A DNA stretch of 62,000 bases from Diphasiastrum complanatum (lineage: Eukaryota; Streptophyta; Lycopodiopsida; Lycopodiales; Lycopodiaceae), in the NCBI GenBank assembly GCA_029204225.1, contig CM055095.1, positions 52,241,836 through 52,303,835 of the forward strand, given 5' to 3'. Shown piece by piece: positions 19,795 to 31,209 of this stretch. The notes under the pieces were generated by a model. It did not search any database and was not told the DNA's origin. It was given only the letters and a program-made list of their open reading frames with translations. The translations under genes were made by a program, and so were the position numbers. The number at the start of each line of letters is the position of its first letter. Positions within the stretch are counted from its first letter, which is position 1.

Positions 19795-21183
19795 GAATAT
19801 AGCATACAAGCTCTACAATTTGGATACCAAGAAGGCATTCACTAGTAGAGATGTCGTTTTTGTGGAAGACCAGGAAAAGCTGCTGATAAATCCGACCCAA
19901 GGATCAAACAACCAAACAATTTCAATCCAGGGATTCAACTGCAGAATATCGACACTAACTTAGACAATGAGTCAGAACCTCAACGAGTCAACCCACATCA
20001 GAGGACCGAAGTTCAACCTAGAAGGTCGAACAGGTCCAGACAGCCTCCATCCAGATTTATGGATGATCCGGCCTGCTACTTTGTGCAGGAACCAAACACC
20101 ATTTCTGAGGCAATGTCTACTCCTGATGTTGACCGGTGAATAGCAGCGATGGACACCGAATTTGATTCTCTGATGGAGAATCAAACATGGATAGTCACTA
20201 AGCTGCCAAAGGACCGAAATCCAATTCCATGCAAATGGATATTCAACGACGCTAAAGGAAGGCTAAATGGTTACAAGGCCAGGCTAGTCGCCAAAGCTTT
20301 TCCCAGATTCCAGATCTTGATTATTCAAAAACCTTCAGCCCAGTTGTCAAACATGCTTTGATCCACCTACTCCTCTCCTTTGCAGCCGCAACAGATCTTG
20401 AAGTCCACCAGATGGATGTCCAGACCGCTTTTCTCAATGGAACCATCGAAGAAGAAATCTATATGACGCAGCCAGAGGGATACGAAATCAACGACAAGCA
20501 ATAGCACCTTGTATGCAAAATCCACAAGGCGCTCTACGGGTTGAAATAGTCACCCAGAGCCTGGTTCCAGAAGATCAACGCATTTATGATAGAAAATGGT
20601 TTTATTCCAAACTCGGCAGACTCGAATGTCTACTTCAAGTCTGTATCATATTACTTCATCATCGTCACTCTCTATGTTGATGATACACTCTTATTCAGTA
20701 ATAATTTGAATTTGATGAAGGATACAAAATGCATGCTGGCCCAAGAATACAAGATGACTAACATGGGTCCAGTCCACTATTGTCTCGAAGTCCAAATCCA
20801 ACGAGATCGACCTAGCAGACTGACTTCTATCAGTCAGCAATGATGCTGGAAAAGTATGGAATGGCCAACTGCAAACCAAGTCACTTTCCACAAAGGAACA
20901 GTCTCCTCAAACTGAGGCAGAATAAGAAGAGATGAAGCGCTACACGTTTCAATCCATCATTGGCTCACTGATGTACGCAATGATCTGCATGCGACTAGAC
21001 CTTGCATATTCGATCAGTACACTTAGCCAGTTCCTGTCAAATCCAAACTTAACTCATTGGAAAGCACTAACAAAGGTCATGAAGTACATCCAAGCAACGA
21101 AAACTCTCAGCATCTGCTACGGAGGCAGCCACACTGCCAATATCCGAAGATCAAGGTTTTTCAGGATCCACATTAAGAGGGAG
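19795..21183 (+). pseudogene. Truncated Ty1/copia pol (integrase tail, RT, RNase H start)
   Basis: In order: integrase C-terminal tail (YKLYNLDTKKAFTSRDVVF near 19806), then RT motifs CKWIFNDAKG and YKARLVAK (about 20230-20295), QMDVQTAFLNGTIEEEIYM (near 20412), ALYGLK, the catalytic YVDDTLLFS (near 20675), and the RNase H lead-in SIIGSLMYAM (near 20950). Stops and frameshifts interrupt it (in-frame TAG near 20503 and 20548). Most of RNase H is deleted, as the frame runs from LSICYGG almost straight into a purine tract at 21175-21183. The 5' half of the element is absent. Non-functional. Confidence 0.88.
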
Positions 21184-21901
21184 TGTTAGATTTCTTATGC
21201 TCAGCCTTAAACAAATCGTTCAAGTAATGAGCATCTTGAAAACCAAAGGCCGACTACATGTTTCGGACCTTCACATTTTTCTCTTTGATATTTTTTGTGC
21301 CTTAAACGTTTTTAAGGCACCTTCGTCTGTTTCGCCTTTATCGCACCTTCACGAAAAATGCGACACAGTGGCCAGATTGCCTTGGAATCCATTTTAGGAC
21401 CACCTTCGACTCTTTCGCGCCTTCACGAAAAAATGCGACACTGTGGCCAGAATGCCTTGGAATACATTCAAGGACCACCTTCGCCTTTTTCACATTTTTC
21501 CACCTTCGCTCTAGAGGCACCTTCGGTCGCCAAACTTATCATCAACCCTAAAAAAAATTGGACCACTAAATATCCTAAGGGCGGTTACTCACTTTGTACA
21601 TATACAAAGATTGGCGTAAATAGCATTCAATGCTTGTAAGATATTTTTTGAAGACACTTGTAAATATATACTACTAGCTGAATCAAGCAATGTAAGTGTT
21701 CTTTTTTCAATCAAAGTTATCTGTAGCCAGCGTTATCACGCTCAGCAAGCTGAAGTTATTACTTCAAGCCATTGTACTCACTGTTGATATTAATCAGAGT
21801 GAAATTTTTGTCTCACTACTGTATTGTTCATTTGAGCAATTTGTATGAATCATTCTTCTTGAATATTTATGCCGCTAACTGTTGCGTTTTCGTTCCTACA
21901 T
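21184..21901 (+). repeat. Copia 3' LTR (boundary tentative)
   Basis: Begins TGTTAGATTTC right after the purine tract AAGAGGGAG. The end is placed at TTCGTTCCTACA because it closes with CA; no 5' partner is present to confirm it. Bases about 21340-21490 hold a ~74-bp direct duplication starting AATGCGACACAGTGGCC and AATGCGACACTGTGGCC. Confidence 0.6.
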
Positions 21902-21949
21902 GCCTACACTCAAAGCTTCGAGCTTCTGCTGCCAGTCATCCCCACATTT

Positions 21950-22320
21950 TACAACAATGCTTTGTTGAAAAATCATACTTGGGATCTTGTAGAGGTTCCT
22001 CAAGGCAATAAGGCAATTGATGCAAGTGGATCCACAAAGTAAACCATGATCAAGATGGGAGCATCATCAAATTCAAGGCAAGGTTGGTGGAAAAGGACTA
22101 TGCTCAATCTCATGGTATGAAATTGATTATGAGGAAACTATAACATTTGTGACAAAGATGGTAACACATTGGATCCTTATCTCTCATGTATCTTTGTCGC
22201 CAAAATATGTTTCAAATGGATGTCACTAATGCTTTCTTAAATGGCTACTCGGATGAGGAAACTGATATGGAACATTTTTTTCATGTCAAGTTTCAAGTTT
22301 AAGTGGCAAAGACAAAGTTA
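21950..22320 (+). pseudogene. Relic of a second copia reverse transcriptase
   Basis: Frames taken together show NHTWDLVEVPQGNKAI (near 21970), a damaged KWV...KARLV...YAQ..G.DYEET region, and QMDVTNAFLNGY-like sequence near 22210. Each motif is in a different frame and stops are frequent. The fragment abuts the preceding LTR and is clearly another, older element. Bases 22321-22528 show nothing recognisable. Confidence 0.6.
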
Positions 22321-22528
22321 TAGCAAGTATCCTGTCTCAGCGGTACACATGCCACATTATATAGATTTTGCTTCGTGAAAACTTTTTGCACATTTTACTG
22401 TGCACAAAAATTTCGATATAAAAGAATCTCACAAAACTTGCACACTCATTACTTGCAGAATGTCATTCCCACACGCTTGTCATAGATAATAGCACGTAGC
22501 AAACGGTTGCATAACCACATCCTAGGCT

Positions 22529-22761
22529 TTATACTTGTACATAAAGCCACGAGAGGTTTGCAGTGTTGGAAGAAGGTTTGTTCATATTGGCTGAAAAAGC
22601 TTTCTGTGAAGATTCATTAGCTGTTTGATCAAATTCTGAATCTGTCCATCCTAAGAGCTTCAACAATTCACATGTGTATGTATTGAATTTATTATCTGCA
22701 TAATCCTTAGCGATAAGAACTAAGCGATCATCTCTCCTGAGCAACATGTACCACTCAAATC
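22529..22761 (-). other. Possible terminal coding exon, unknown protein
   Basis: Reading minus, an acceptor-like GTTGCTCAG is followed by an open frame RDDRLVLIAKDYADNKFNTY ... LLGWTDSEFDQ and a stop at 22529-22531 (73 residues from the first Met). I do not recognise the family. Support for it being real is that a diverged second copy lies just upstream at 22858-23010 with the protein-level match GWTDSE. It lies 1.4 kb beyond the stop of the CoA-carrier gene on the same strand; no upstream exons were identified. It could also be a relic exon or chance. Confidence 0.3.
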
Positions 22762-22857
22762 ATTTTGCTAATTTAATCTTCCTCAAGGTAGTGGGCACCT
22801 GACAATTTTGGACTCCTGAACAAAACACAAGCATACCAGTAACAGCTGGTTATAGGT

Positions 22858-23010
22858 TTGCAGTGTTAAAGACTTAGTTTGCTGTACATATTGGATGAGA
22901 AAGCGTGCGATGCAAATTCAATTTCTAGTTGATTGGATTCTGAATCTGTCCATCCTACGAGGTTCAAAAATCTTGTGTAAATATTTTGACTAATTGAACT
23001 TGTGAAGCGA
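22858..23010 (-). pseudogene. Diverged duplicate of the possible terminal exon
   Basis: The minus strand reads NLVGWTDSESNQ and continues with FASHAFSSNMYSKLSL before a stop, aligning with LLGWTDSEFDQ ... SSQKAFSANMNK of the 22529 frame. Both also share the phrase TTTGCAGTGTT downstream (AACACTGCAAA on the minus strand). The 5' part of the exon is not preserved as coding. Confidence 0.35.
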
Positions 23011-24189
23011 ATATTTTGCCGTTCCGCAAATCTTTTGAATTCAAAAATTTAGGAATCCACTCCCAAACTAAACCACAAAGGCATTTAGACAACACAAATC
23101 AGATTCGCACCCAAATCAAAGCCTCAAAGTTGGCTACAGACCACCTTAAACAATTTCCTACATGGAATGTGATTTTCAGGCAAAAAACTTCTCATAACCA
23201 GATCTTTTGAAAGGTTGACTACAAAAAATTTCTTTGAAACGAAATTTGTCTTAGTCTGAATTTATGAGTGCAGCGTTATTGTAGACCATGAGAATTCAAT
23301 ATAACTGATAGCCAATAGTGTCAAATTAGCCAAGAAAATCAGAAGCCATTAATTTGGCTAAATTATTCGGCTCAAATTTTGCCAATTGACTCTTATATTG
23401 ATGAGAATCGAAAGCTAATGGACTAAAATCTTCTGCAAATGGATGCAGTAGCGCAAGTATAAATCATGTCCCTCTTAAGGATTCATTCACCTGAATAATA
23501 GGAGCTTATTTTCTTCATACATGCTCCGAATAGTTGATGACAACTTGAAGGACACAAAAGTTTCAAGCTGCACTAGTACTTCTAGTATAAAATAGCGCAG
23601 TCAAAATTTGAATTGGTGCCGAGCAAAATCGTTTACTCCTCAACCCAGACCAGCTAACTGAATTGAATGTAAACAATACGAAAAAATAAAACGCAAGTAC
23701 GAACAGAAGCAATACCACATCTGAAGCCTTTTGTAGTGAACACAATCAATTTCCTCCAGAAGCGAAGTACTCAATATAGATTGAATACAGAGTACTGGCA
23801 TCAGAAACTTCAACTTTGGTGTGACAATCAGTTTAATCAAATTGGATTTCTAACTAGTCTAATGAGGAAAGTGATTATTGAAGAATTGATGTAATCTAGA
23901 ATATTAGAGTTTCTAGATATTGAATCAGCTGCAATTCGTTTGTTGAAAGCTGTCATGCCATCCAGGAACTTTTATATTCTACGCATTGAAGTTGGTTGAT
24001 TTATGTTGGGCACATCTTGAAGAGTTCGTCTTTAATCTGTTAGAAAACTGCATAGTTAAAAAACTGTGTAAAAGGAGCTTAAGGATAAGTAACGTCAGCT
24101 TCTTGAGTGATAAGAACATACGCATAGCACAAGTAATGATCATGTACCTGAAAATCAAGGCTAGACAAGGTAATGTCCCAATTCTGTCA
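23011..24189. other. 3' flank of the carrier gene, no gene seen
   Basis: AT-rich, with stops in all frames and no retroelement motif. It should contain the 3' untranslated region of the minus-strand carrier gene; candidate poly(A) signals cannot be ranked without transcripts. Confidence 0.5.
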
Positions 24190-27100
24190 TCACCTGCTAG
24201 AACTCTTCTTTGCTCTCTCTCTTGGAGGAACTCCTAACCAACTTTTCATCCCGTCGTACGCTGCAAACCCAATCGCTACAGAAGGTGCCAGCTGATACAA
24301 AAACTACAGTATCAACAACTAGTAATGCAGCAAAAAGGTCACTATTGAACAACTCACCAATTTGTTCCCTGAATGGAATTTTTTTTCAATCAGAATGGAG
24401 AAGTACTAACATTGAATCTCAAGATTACCATCTATACAATCTTGTAGCTCATAACCATAATGTTGTGATCCATAAAGGATACAACATGGTCCACAATACT
24501 CAGCCTGGAAAACTAACAATAAGAGTGATCCACAGCGCACATTGTTATCCATTAATTCACTTATTTGGCAGGTCCCCGACCTTCTGGTAAGGCACCCAAC
24601 CCTAATATGGATGGGTCTCTTCTAAATTTTGGTAGATAATGATTGCATAAATGGAGAGCCTCTTCAAGGGGGGACTCTGTGGCAGTGTTGACATCTTTCC
24701 CAGGTTGTTTTAGGTCATCAAATGTTCTACAAAGAGTTATGTTCACTTCTATGCAATCCAACATATACCTTCAAATAGTTGATGCTAAGGCCTGCAAACA
24801 TCTGTCTCCATCCCTGTGTCCGAATGACAGACATTATCCCATCCATTGTTCCTCTATGCTGAAACTCAGCCGAACCAAGTCCAGAAAAGCCATTTTCTGC
24901 ATATGGTCTTTGAACCTGAATATATTGCAATTCTGTTAGCACGAAGCCCAATACATAAAAGGGAGAACCAAAAAAGTGAAGTAACCATCAAGAGACAGAC
25001 TGCAATCTCAACTAGAGACAATAAACCTGAGGCTGCAATGCAATATCTCAGAAATATTAAACACATTTCAACAGTACAGAAACAACCGGAAGTAGCTAGT
25101 AGTTTTAGGTCTCAAACTTGACACACCTGTATCTGAGAAAAGCAACTACAGTACCTGCATTTGTCGCCTAACCACATCAAGAGGATAAGTGAACGTCTGT
25201 CCCACCAATCCCGCAACTGCTCCGCAAGCAAGCTTGACCGAAACAGATTGCTGTTGTTCACTAGGCAAAGAGCCCTTCAGACTTTCATAAACATAGAATT
25301 TGAGTCCAGCATAAGGAATTATCCCATATAGAGTCGGCGCTGAACATGCACCAAAAAGAAATTCAATGGCAAAACCTTTCCTAAGAAATATAAAAACGCC
25401 TTGAGCATCAACGACATACTTCAACTGGTTAAGTAACACATCAGCAATTGAGGCCTGTGCTCAATCTTTTCGCAGCTCTCAACCTGTATCCAAGATTAAG
25501 TGAAAAGAGCAGTCTATAGCGATGGTCAATATGTAGCACGACAAAAAAGCTGAACAACATGCACAGCTTTTGGCTTAAAGCTAGCAGGCATTCCTTGGAG
25601 TTACGTAAATTGTTGGTCAGTCCAGTAGGCTTATAAAAATGACATTTAGATTGAAAGTTGGCACTATATCGAGAAAGAGTTGACAATATAAACAAACGAC
25701 TCAACACGCTTGAAAGTGAAAAGACAGGGTATACTACAACAAGGAAAACGCAGACGCGTACCCACTCCGCGATACAAGCCTCGTAGACCACCATCCTTGT
25801 ACACAGTTGTTAGAACATCTCTGATGCCTCTGTAATATGGCTGATATGAGCATGAACTTATTGATCCACTGGCTTGGTTTGTGTAAGAAAATGAGTGATT
25901 TGCTACCTGCACACGCATTGATTCCAAGCAGTTCAAAAAATCAATGTCTGCAGTTAAATTACATTGGTCCAAAACACGACCAGATGATAGAAACAAACTT
26001 AAACAAACCTGATATGCCAGCTTGGTGCGAGCAAGATCTAAAGGGTACGTGAACAACACTGCGGTCCCTCCTGCCAAAGATCCAGCCATCAAGTCCACGA
26101 GCGGTCCGGTGGCAAGAAATGGATGCTTTTCAATCAACCATCGACGGTATTGCTCATAAGTCATGAAGTGCAAAGCAGCATAAGGAACAACCCTCAATAC
26201 GCTTGCTCCATTCCCTCTGCATTAGAAATACTCAAGAAGCCAGATGAAATCACAAGCAAGGACTTGAATTGAGGAATAACTTATGCATACCAATGTGCAA
26301 CTATAACATCAGCATACCATATTTCCGCATTTTAAGAAAAGCCTGACACTCACCACTTACTCTTTACTAAAATGCTTACAGCTATATGACGAGAACACCA
26401 GTATAAAAGCGGTAAATATCCATAAATTTACCTGTATAACCCACCAACTCCTTCCGTCTTTGATACACAAAGCAAGGACCGCCACACTCCCAATGATTGG
26501 AAGTTCCCATACCTTGTCTGTCATACTCAAAGCGTGTAAGAATGGGATGAAGGGACTTTTACTTTCAAGAAAATTCACAAGACATAGTTCCAAAATTTCT
26601 GCTCGACATCTAGATTCTAGAATAATGGTAGCAGCCGATGCGTTATCCAAGGCAACTTCAACGTAGTCATAATGAAATTGATTTAAGAGCTTTCACTGCT
26701 TCACGAAAGGCAACTACACTTCTAGTATGCAGTATCATCCAATATGCATTTCGCATAAAACAACCATCAAGCCTTGTGTATTAGTCAGTAATAGGATATT
26801 GTGAGACAATAGGTCCTATTCAAGAGCCCTTGAAAAAATGTGAAATGGGCCACAGAATAAACAGATGTACGACTGTTACTTCAATTTCACATCCTTGCAA
26901 AACACAATGACAACCACATTTATTTAAACGCACACTGACGACCACAAGAAAGTAAAATATAATTGAAGCAAGCTGCATAAAAACGAAGAATGTATTTCTT
27001 TTAAAGCGTGACCCAGTTACTTTTTTAAATACAGTTGTTGTAAAAATAGATTCGATAGTGAAAAATAAGGAATGCATCATTGGTCATCTTTAAGATCCAT

Positions 27101-29257
27101 TCACACGGGGAAATATTTCTATGATGCCTACATATGCTACTTTTGGATGTTTCCAGATAGTTTTGATTTCATTTTGATGTTGGTTGAACCAAGATGGTAT
27201 GGTATATTGAAAAAGACTATATTCTCAGAAAATAAATGTTAAAACTCCTCACTCAGATCTTCTTCATGTTGAAGTTGCATGTTGAAGTTGTGTATATGGT
27301 ACAGAATCCAGATTGTCAAAAGCTAATGTTAGTTATCTACAATGTATATGCAATGTTCGATTGCAATCTCGTTTAGTTGACAGAGTAAAGTCATTCAGAT
27401 TCAATGTTCATAGATGATCCATACTTCAAATATAATTTATTGGACTCCCAAGACCCCGAAAAAAGCTGGCTAATAAAAATACAATATGATCTTTTTCATT
27501 TTATGGTTATGTTTTTGGGAAAGAAAAAAATTTAAGTACAAAAATTCAAAAGAATGGTTTAATTCTTTTCTTTTCGTATGAACAAAACGCATTCTATTCC
27601 GCAAATACGAAACAAGACGTTCCGAAGTGAAAGGTTTGCCAACGCGTGTCTATGTGTGTCTCTATCACAGTTGCTTGTTTCAGAACGGACCTAGAAATTA
27701 TGTCTTAATACGTCGATTGTTTTTTAATTAATCTCCAGATCAAGATTAGGCCTTCATACAAATGTGATTGATTGCATTGTTGTTTATGCACGTACAATTG
27801 CATATTACTTGGATCTAGACAGAAAAGTTACTCTGATTCTCCACAACGAACAGGTCTCGACAGGAAAGGTAGTGCAATCGTCCATAACGCTTGAATTGGA
27901 CGAAAAAGTGGGCGATCCTTCATAACCGGTTGATGTGCAGGAAAGGTAGGCTGATGTTATAGAGGGTAGTGCGTCCAAATGTTGGAAAGCCCTAGCAAAA
28001 TCTGCTTTATACATGAAAATTTTTAAGTCATTTATTTTAGGCTTTGATCGTTCAACCTGTGAGAGTAACGAGCTTTAAGAGTATGTCTTGCTATCATTCC
28101 GTGATTGCCAGTTGAAATAATTGTTAGCACGGCAAGAAAAGGCAAGAAAAGTTTCTTATTTAACTATTTTTTATTCACTTAACCACATTTTGGGGCAGTA
28201 CATTCCAGAACGTACAATACGTTCCCACGCCAACACCTCATAACAGGTTTCTGGGGTCTCTATAAATTATACTATATTTGCTTACTATGGGCTATAAGAA
28301 ATGGTCATTTTTTAAAAATAGCGCACTGCTAAATTAAAAACAAAGAAAAAAACATAAAATTTCAAGTTTTGCTTAGATTCATGAGTTGCGCTCTTCCCTA
28401 GCAAATACTTGAGAGCACAATCCAGCCTCATGTTCTGAAAAAATTCCTATCAAAATGCATAAACTTCAATAACCCTAATGCTATATTTCATTGTTAATGA
28501 AATGATTCTTACTTAAGAGTTAAGTATTGAACAGGAAATGCAGGTACATGTATATATACATCGAATACTAGAAAGTACGAACAAAACGGTGCCTACTAAG
28601 GAAGAAAGACTAAACATTTCAATACCGCAGATATACCTCCACAACCTAAAACTACGATCAACAAGAACAATACGTGCTACGGAAGAAAAGACTCTAAAAT
28701 TTCCAATATAAAATTTGTTTTCGATGTCTGAGTAGTGAGAACTAAGAATTCACAAAATTGAATTTCGTCTCTTTGGATGTAGCTAAAGCCAATACCAGAA
28801 ATCCTTGTCACCTTGTCTCACAAAATACGAGACTTATCTTTTACAATTACCACCCATCCAAGAGACATTTCACCTTAAAAGATCCAGATACAAAAGAAAC
28901 ACGCCATCCAGATGCCCAAGAAGCTCAAAACGTGTATACAGTTGATTGGGAAGCGTTGATTTTAACCTTTGACAAATTGTGCAAAGCAGCGTTCCAAAAG
29001 ATAAATGTACACCAAATGGCAGGCACAAGCAATAAAGTATCTACCTGAAATAAGATCTTGACACGCTCAAGTGGAGCAACAGAAGTTTTAGCTATGCCAC
29101 CGGCCACCCCGCCGGCAATGAGCTCCTTCACATATGTAGGCATACTCTCCCGAATTGAAAGCGTGCTTCTCCGATCCATCTCGGCGTTCTTTCCCATTGC
29201 AACTTTTGTCTGGTAGTCAGGGTTAGCAGCTAGATTGTGCCCAGAGGGGGAGCCCAT
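24190..29257 (-). CDS. Mitochondrial coenzyme A carrier (SLC25A42 / Leu5 / CoAc1 type)
   Basis: Seven exons on the minus strand: 29257-29045, 26517-26432, 26216-26009, 25906-25762, 25339-25155, 24915-24769 and 24291-24190, joined by GT-AG introns with consistent phase. They give 361 residues. The protein has three carrier repeats with the signature P-x-[DE]-x-x-[RK]: APLERVK (exon 1), YPLDLAR (exon 3) and YPLDVVR (exon 5). Further family features are [44 protein letters not shown] and [16 protein letters not shown]. As established for plant CoAc1/2 and human SLC25A42, this family imports CoA into the mitochondrial matrix in exchange for adenine nucleotides. It is an inner-membrane protein with six helices and no cleavable presequence. 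The start is the first Met of exon 1, followed by an Asn/Arg-rich tail before VKELIAGG. Intron 1 is 2.5 kb; the others are 0.2-0.6 kb. Length and motif set are complete, so it is probably functional. The exact paralogue (CoA versus ADP/ATP-type relatives) rests on sequence resemblance. Confidence 0.93.
26518..29044 (-). other. Large first intron of the carrier gene
   Basis: Donor CAG|GTAGAT at 29045/29044 and acceptor ATGACAG before 26517. AT-rich with no recognisable insertion or ORF. Two fragments of ordinary intron sequence give short open frames that have no family match. Confidence 0.75.
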
Positions 29258-30620
29258 GATGATAATGTCTAAAACTACAGCTCTTCTGGCTTAACGTCAG
29301 ATCAATCCGAAGCCAACTTCTTTCCTATTTTACTTGGCTTGAAACCCTTTAGACACCGTCTTGATCAATTTCACACTTGTTGAATATGCCAATCGGACAA
29401 CAGGCGTTTTACCCTTGCATCAAAAGCTCCAACAAAGATCACGACCTCCCGTGATCCCCTTGATGGAACCCTCCGCCCAATCTCCACTAGAGCGAACTCC
29501 TCATCCCATCTATGCCTCGCCAAGAAAAAGCTAGATGCAGCACTGAAATAAGGTGGCCTGAACGCCTCCCGCACTGGCATCCACAGTTTTTGCACTACGT
29601 TCTGATGATACATCAAATCTGGCTAGACGCGTTAAAAGAAAGTGGAACTTCTGTCCACCCGTTAGTGCGTTGAGCGATACCGTTTCAACCGTTTAAGACT
29701 GAAAACTGAAACAGGTTTCTTTCATCCATGGGTTATATTGATTAAGAACTTCACAAGAAACAATCACAAACTCTTCGTTCAACGCAGATAACTTTCGATA
29801 TGCGTTGATGATTCTTACAAAACTTGAGATGTCTAAATCGGTGCAGAATGGGCACTGTTTACATTTGAAAAAAGAAGAATGTCTATATCTAATCGAAATA
29901 TAGAAAATCAAGCCAACCGCCTGAAAACAGGAATTTCTCCCACTGATATCTAGAGATCAAGCCACCGTCCGTAGCAACACTTCCTTTGCAGCGATTGTAG
30001 AAATCTGTAGAAAGAGCTATCAAACCGATGCACAATATAGATTGAAGAGCTCTACTAGACAAAGCACAGATCGATATTACGCATCCAGAATCGAAGGATA
30101 TCAGAAATCTCAGATTTGATCTCACACCGATTCGATTGTGCTACGACAGACGCAATATTCGTGTTGTTCTTTCTTAGCAGAAAGGAAAAGCCTGCGAAAC
30201 AACTGTTCTAATACAAGCTTTCTCAACACGTCTACAAGTGAAAAGTCTATTATCGCCAACCCACTAGCGTCAAACACTCAAGCAAGAAGAAGAGGTCAAA
30301 TACCGAGATCAAATCAGCACCATAAGAGGGCCGGGAAGGGAAGGGTAGGGAACAATCGAAGAAGGCAAGATATAGGAAGGTATGCATGAGCTTTTGATAT
30401 TTGTCCTCAGCCTGAGTACTGATTTCAGATCAAAAACAACGTGCTTTCATGGAGTGGATTCAGCCAAAGCAGGCAGATCATGCACGATCCTTCGGCAGGT
30501 GCAGTGAGGAGTAGAAATCGGGCACGGCCCAGGGCGTCGATGCTGGCGATGGCGACGCGATCTCCACGTTGGGCGCAGACACAGAACACAGATTACAACA
30601 GCAACAACGCCAGAACAGCA
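29258..30620. other. Upstream region / probable 5' UTR and promoter of the carrier gene
   Basis: No protein-coding signal. It lies directly 5' of the carrier start codon on the minus strand. A transcription start or 5'-UTR intron cannot be placed by eye. Confidence 0.4.
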
Positions 30621-30627
30621 AAACAAA

Positions 30628-30652
30628 GAACAGAACAGAACAGAACAGAACA
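30628..30652. repeat. (AACAG)n microsatellite
   Basis: Five perfect units of GAACA, followed by imperfect ones up to about 30670 and an A-rich tract. Confidence 0.9.
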
Positions 30653-30687
30653 AAACAGACGAGAACAGAAAAACAAAAAAAAAAAGA

Positions 30688-30884
30688 GGCAGGCCCTTAG
30701 CGGAAGGCTGAAGACTACGGCGCCAGAGGGGGCCGTTGAGTCTCATCCAATGGATACTTGCCGCGTGGCAAGCGCATACGAAAAGCAGGCAGGCAGCCCC
30801 TTCGCAGAAGGCTGAAGCCCACGGGGCCAGACGGGTCCGTTGAGACTCCGCCAATGGATGCTTGCCGCGTGGCAAGCGCATAAA
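30688..30884. repeat. Tandem ~98-bp duplication with a short palindrome
   Basis: GGCAGGCCCTTAGCGGAAGG to GGCAAGCGCATA is repeated from about 30788 as GGCAGGCAGCCCCTTCGCAGAAGG to the same end. Each unit contains the palindrome CTTGCCGCGTGGCAAG (30757-30772 and 30861-30876). The long open frames here are artefacts of this GC-rich duplication. Confidence 0.85.
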
Positions 30885-30954
30885 GAAACCGCATCAAAAC
30901 CGGTGGGGACCCTTACTCGCACGACATATCTCACCCCCCACCAGTCGACCCTTA

Positions 30955-30962
30955 CCACGTGG
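30955..30962. promoter_or_regulatory. G-box (CCACGTGG) in GC-rich upstream region
   Basis: A perfect palindromic G-box within a CpG-rich stretch (about 30690-31200), some 1.7 kb upstream of the carrier start codon. Such elements bind bZIP/bHLH factors in plants. Assignment to this gene is inference. Confidence 0.35.
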
Positions 30963-31209
30963 CGCATTGTGAGCCTTAGCCTTTTGAAATGGTTAATCAT
31001 GAGGACGTGGCAGGACAGGAGAGTTTATGGTCAGATCTAACGGTGGCGAGATGTACCGCTCTGAGTGCTGTAGGGGGCTGCACGGGGACGTGTTGCCGCG
31101 CGAGCCAGCGCGGCCGCGCCGACGCGCGCGCGCGGGTCCGCAGACAGGACGCTGCGCCGACCCACGAAAATACCAGGCAATTGCATGTGGAACAGTCGTA
31201 GTCAACATA

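Noticed and set aside
23563-23840. Hydrophobic minus-strand frames as a membrane peptide
   Set aside because: Overlapping frames in AT-rich sequence with no homologous pattern; hydrophobicity follows from T-rich codons.
25664-26197. Single 177-codon minus-strand gene
   Set aside because: It is exons 3 and 4 of the CoA carrier read through intron 3; splice sites and carrier repeats define the true structure.
30447-30881. 144-codon minus-strand frame
   Set aside because: Covers a microsatellite and a GC-rich tandem duplication; the repeated CHAASIHW phrase is the duplication itself.
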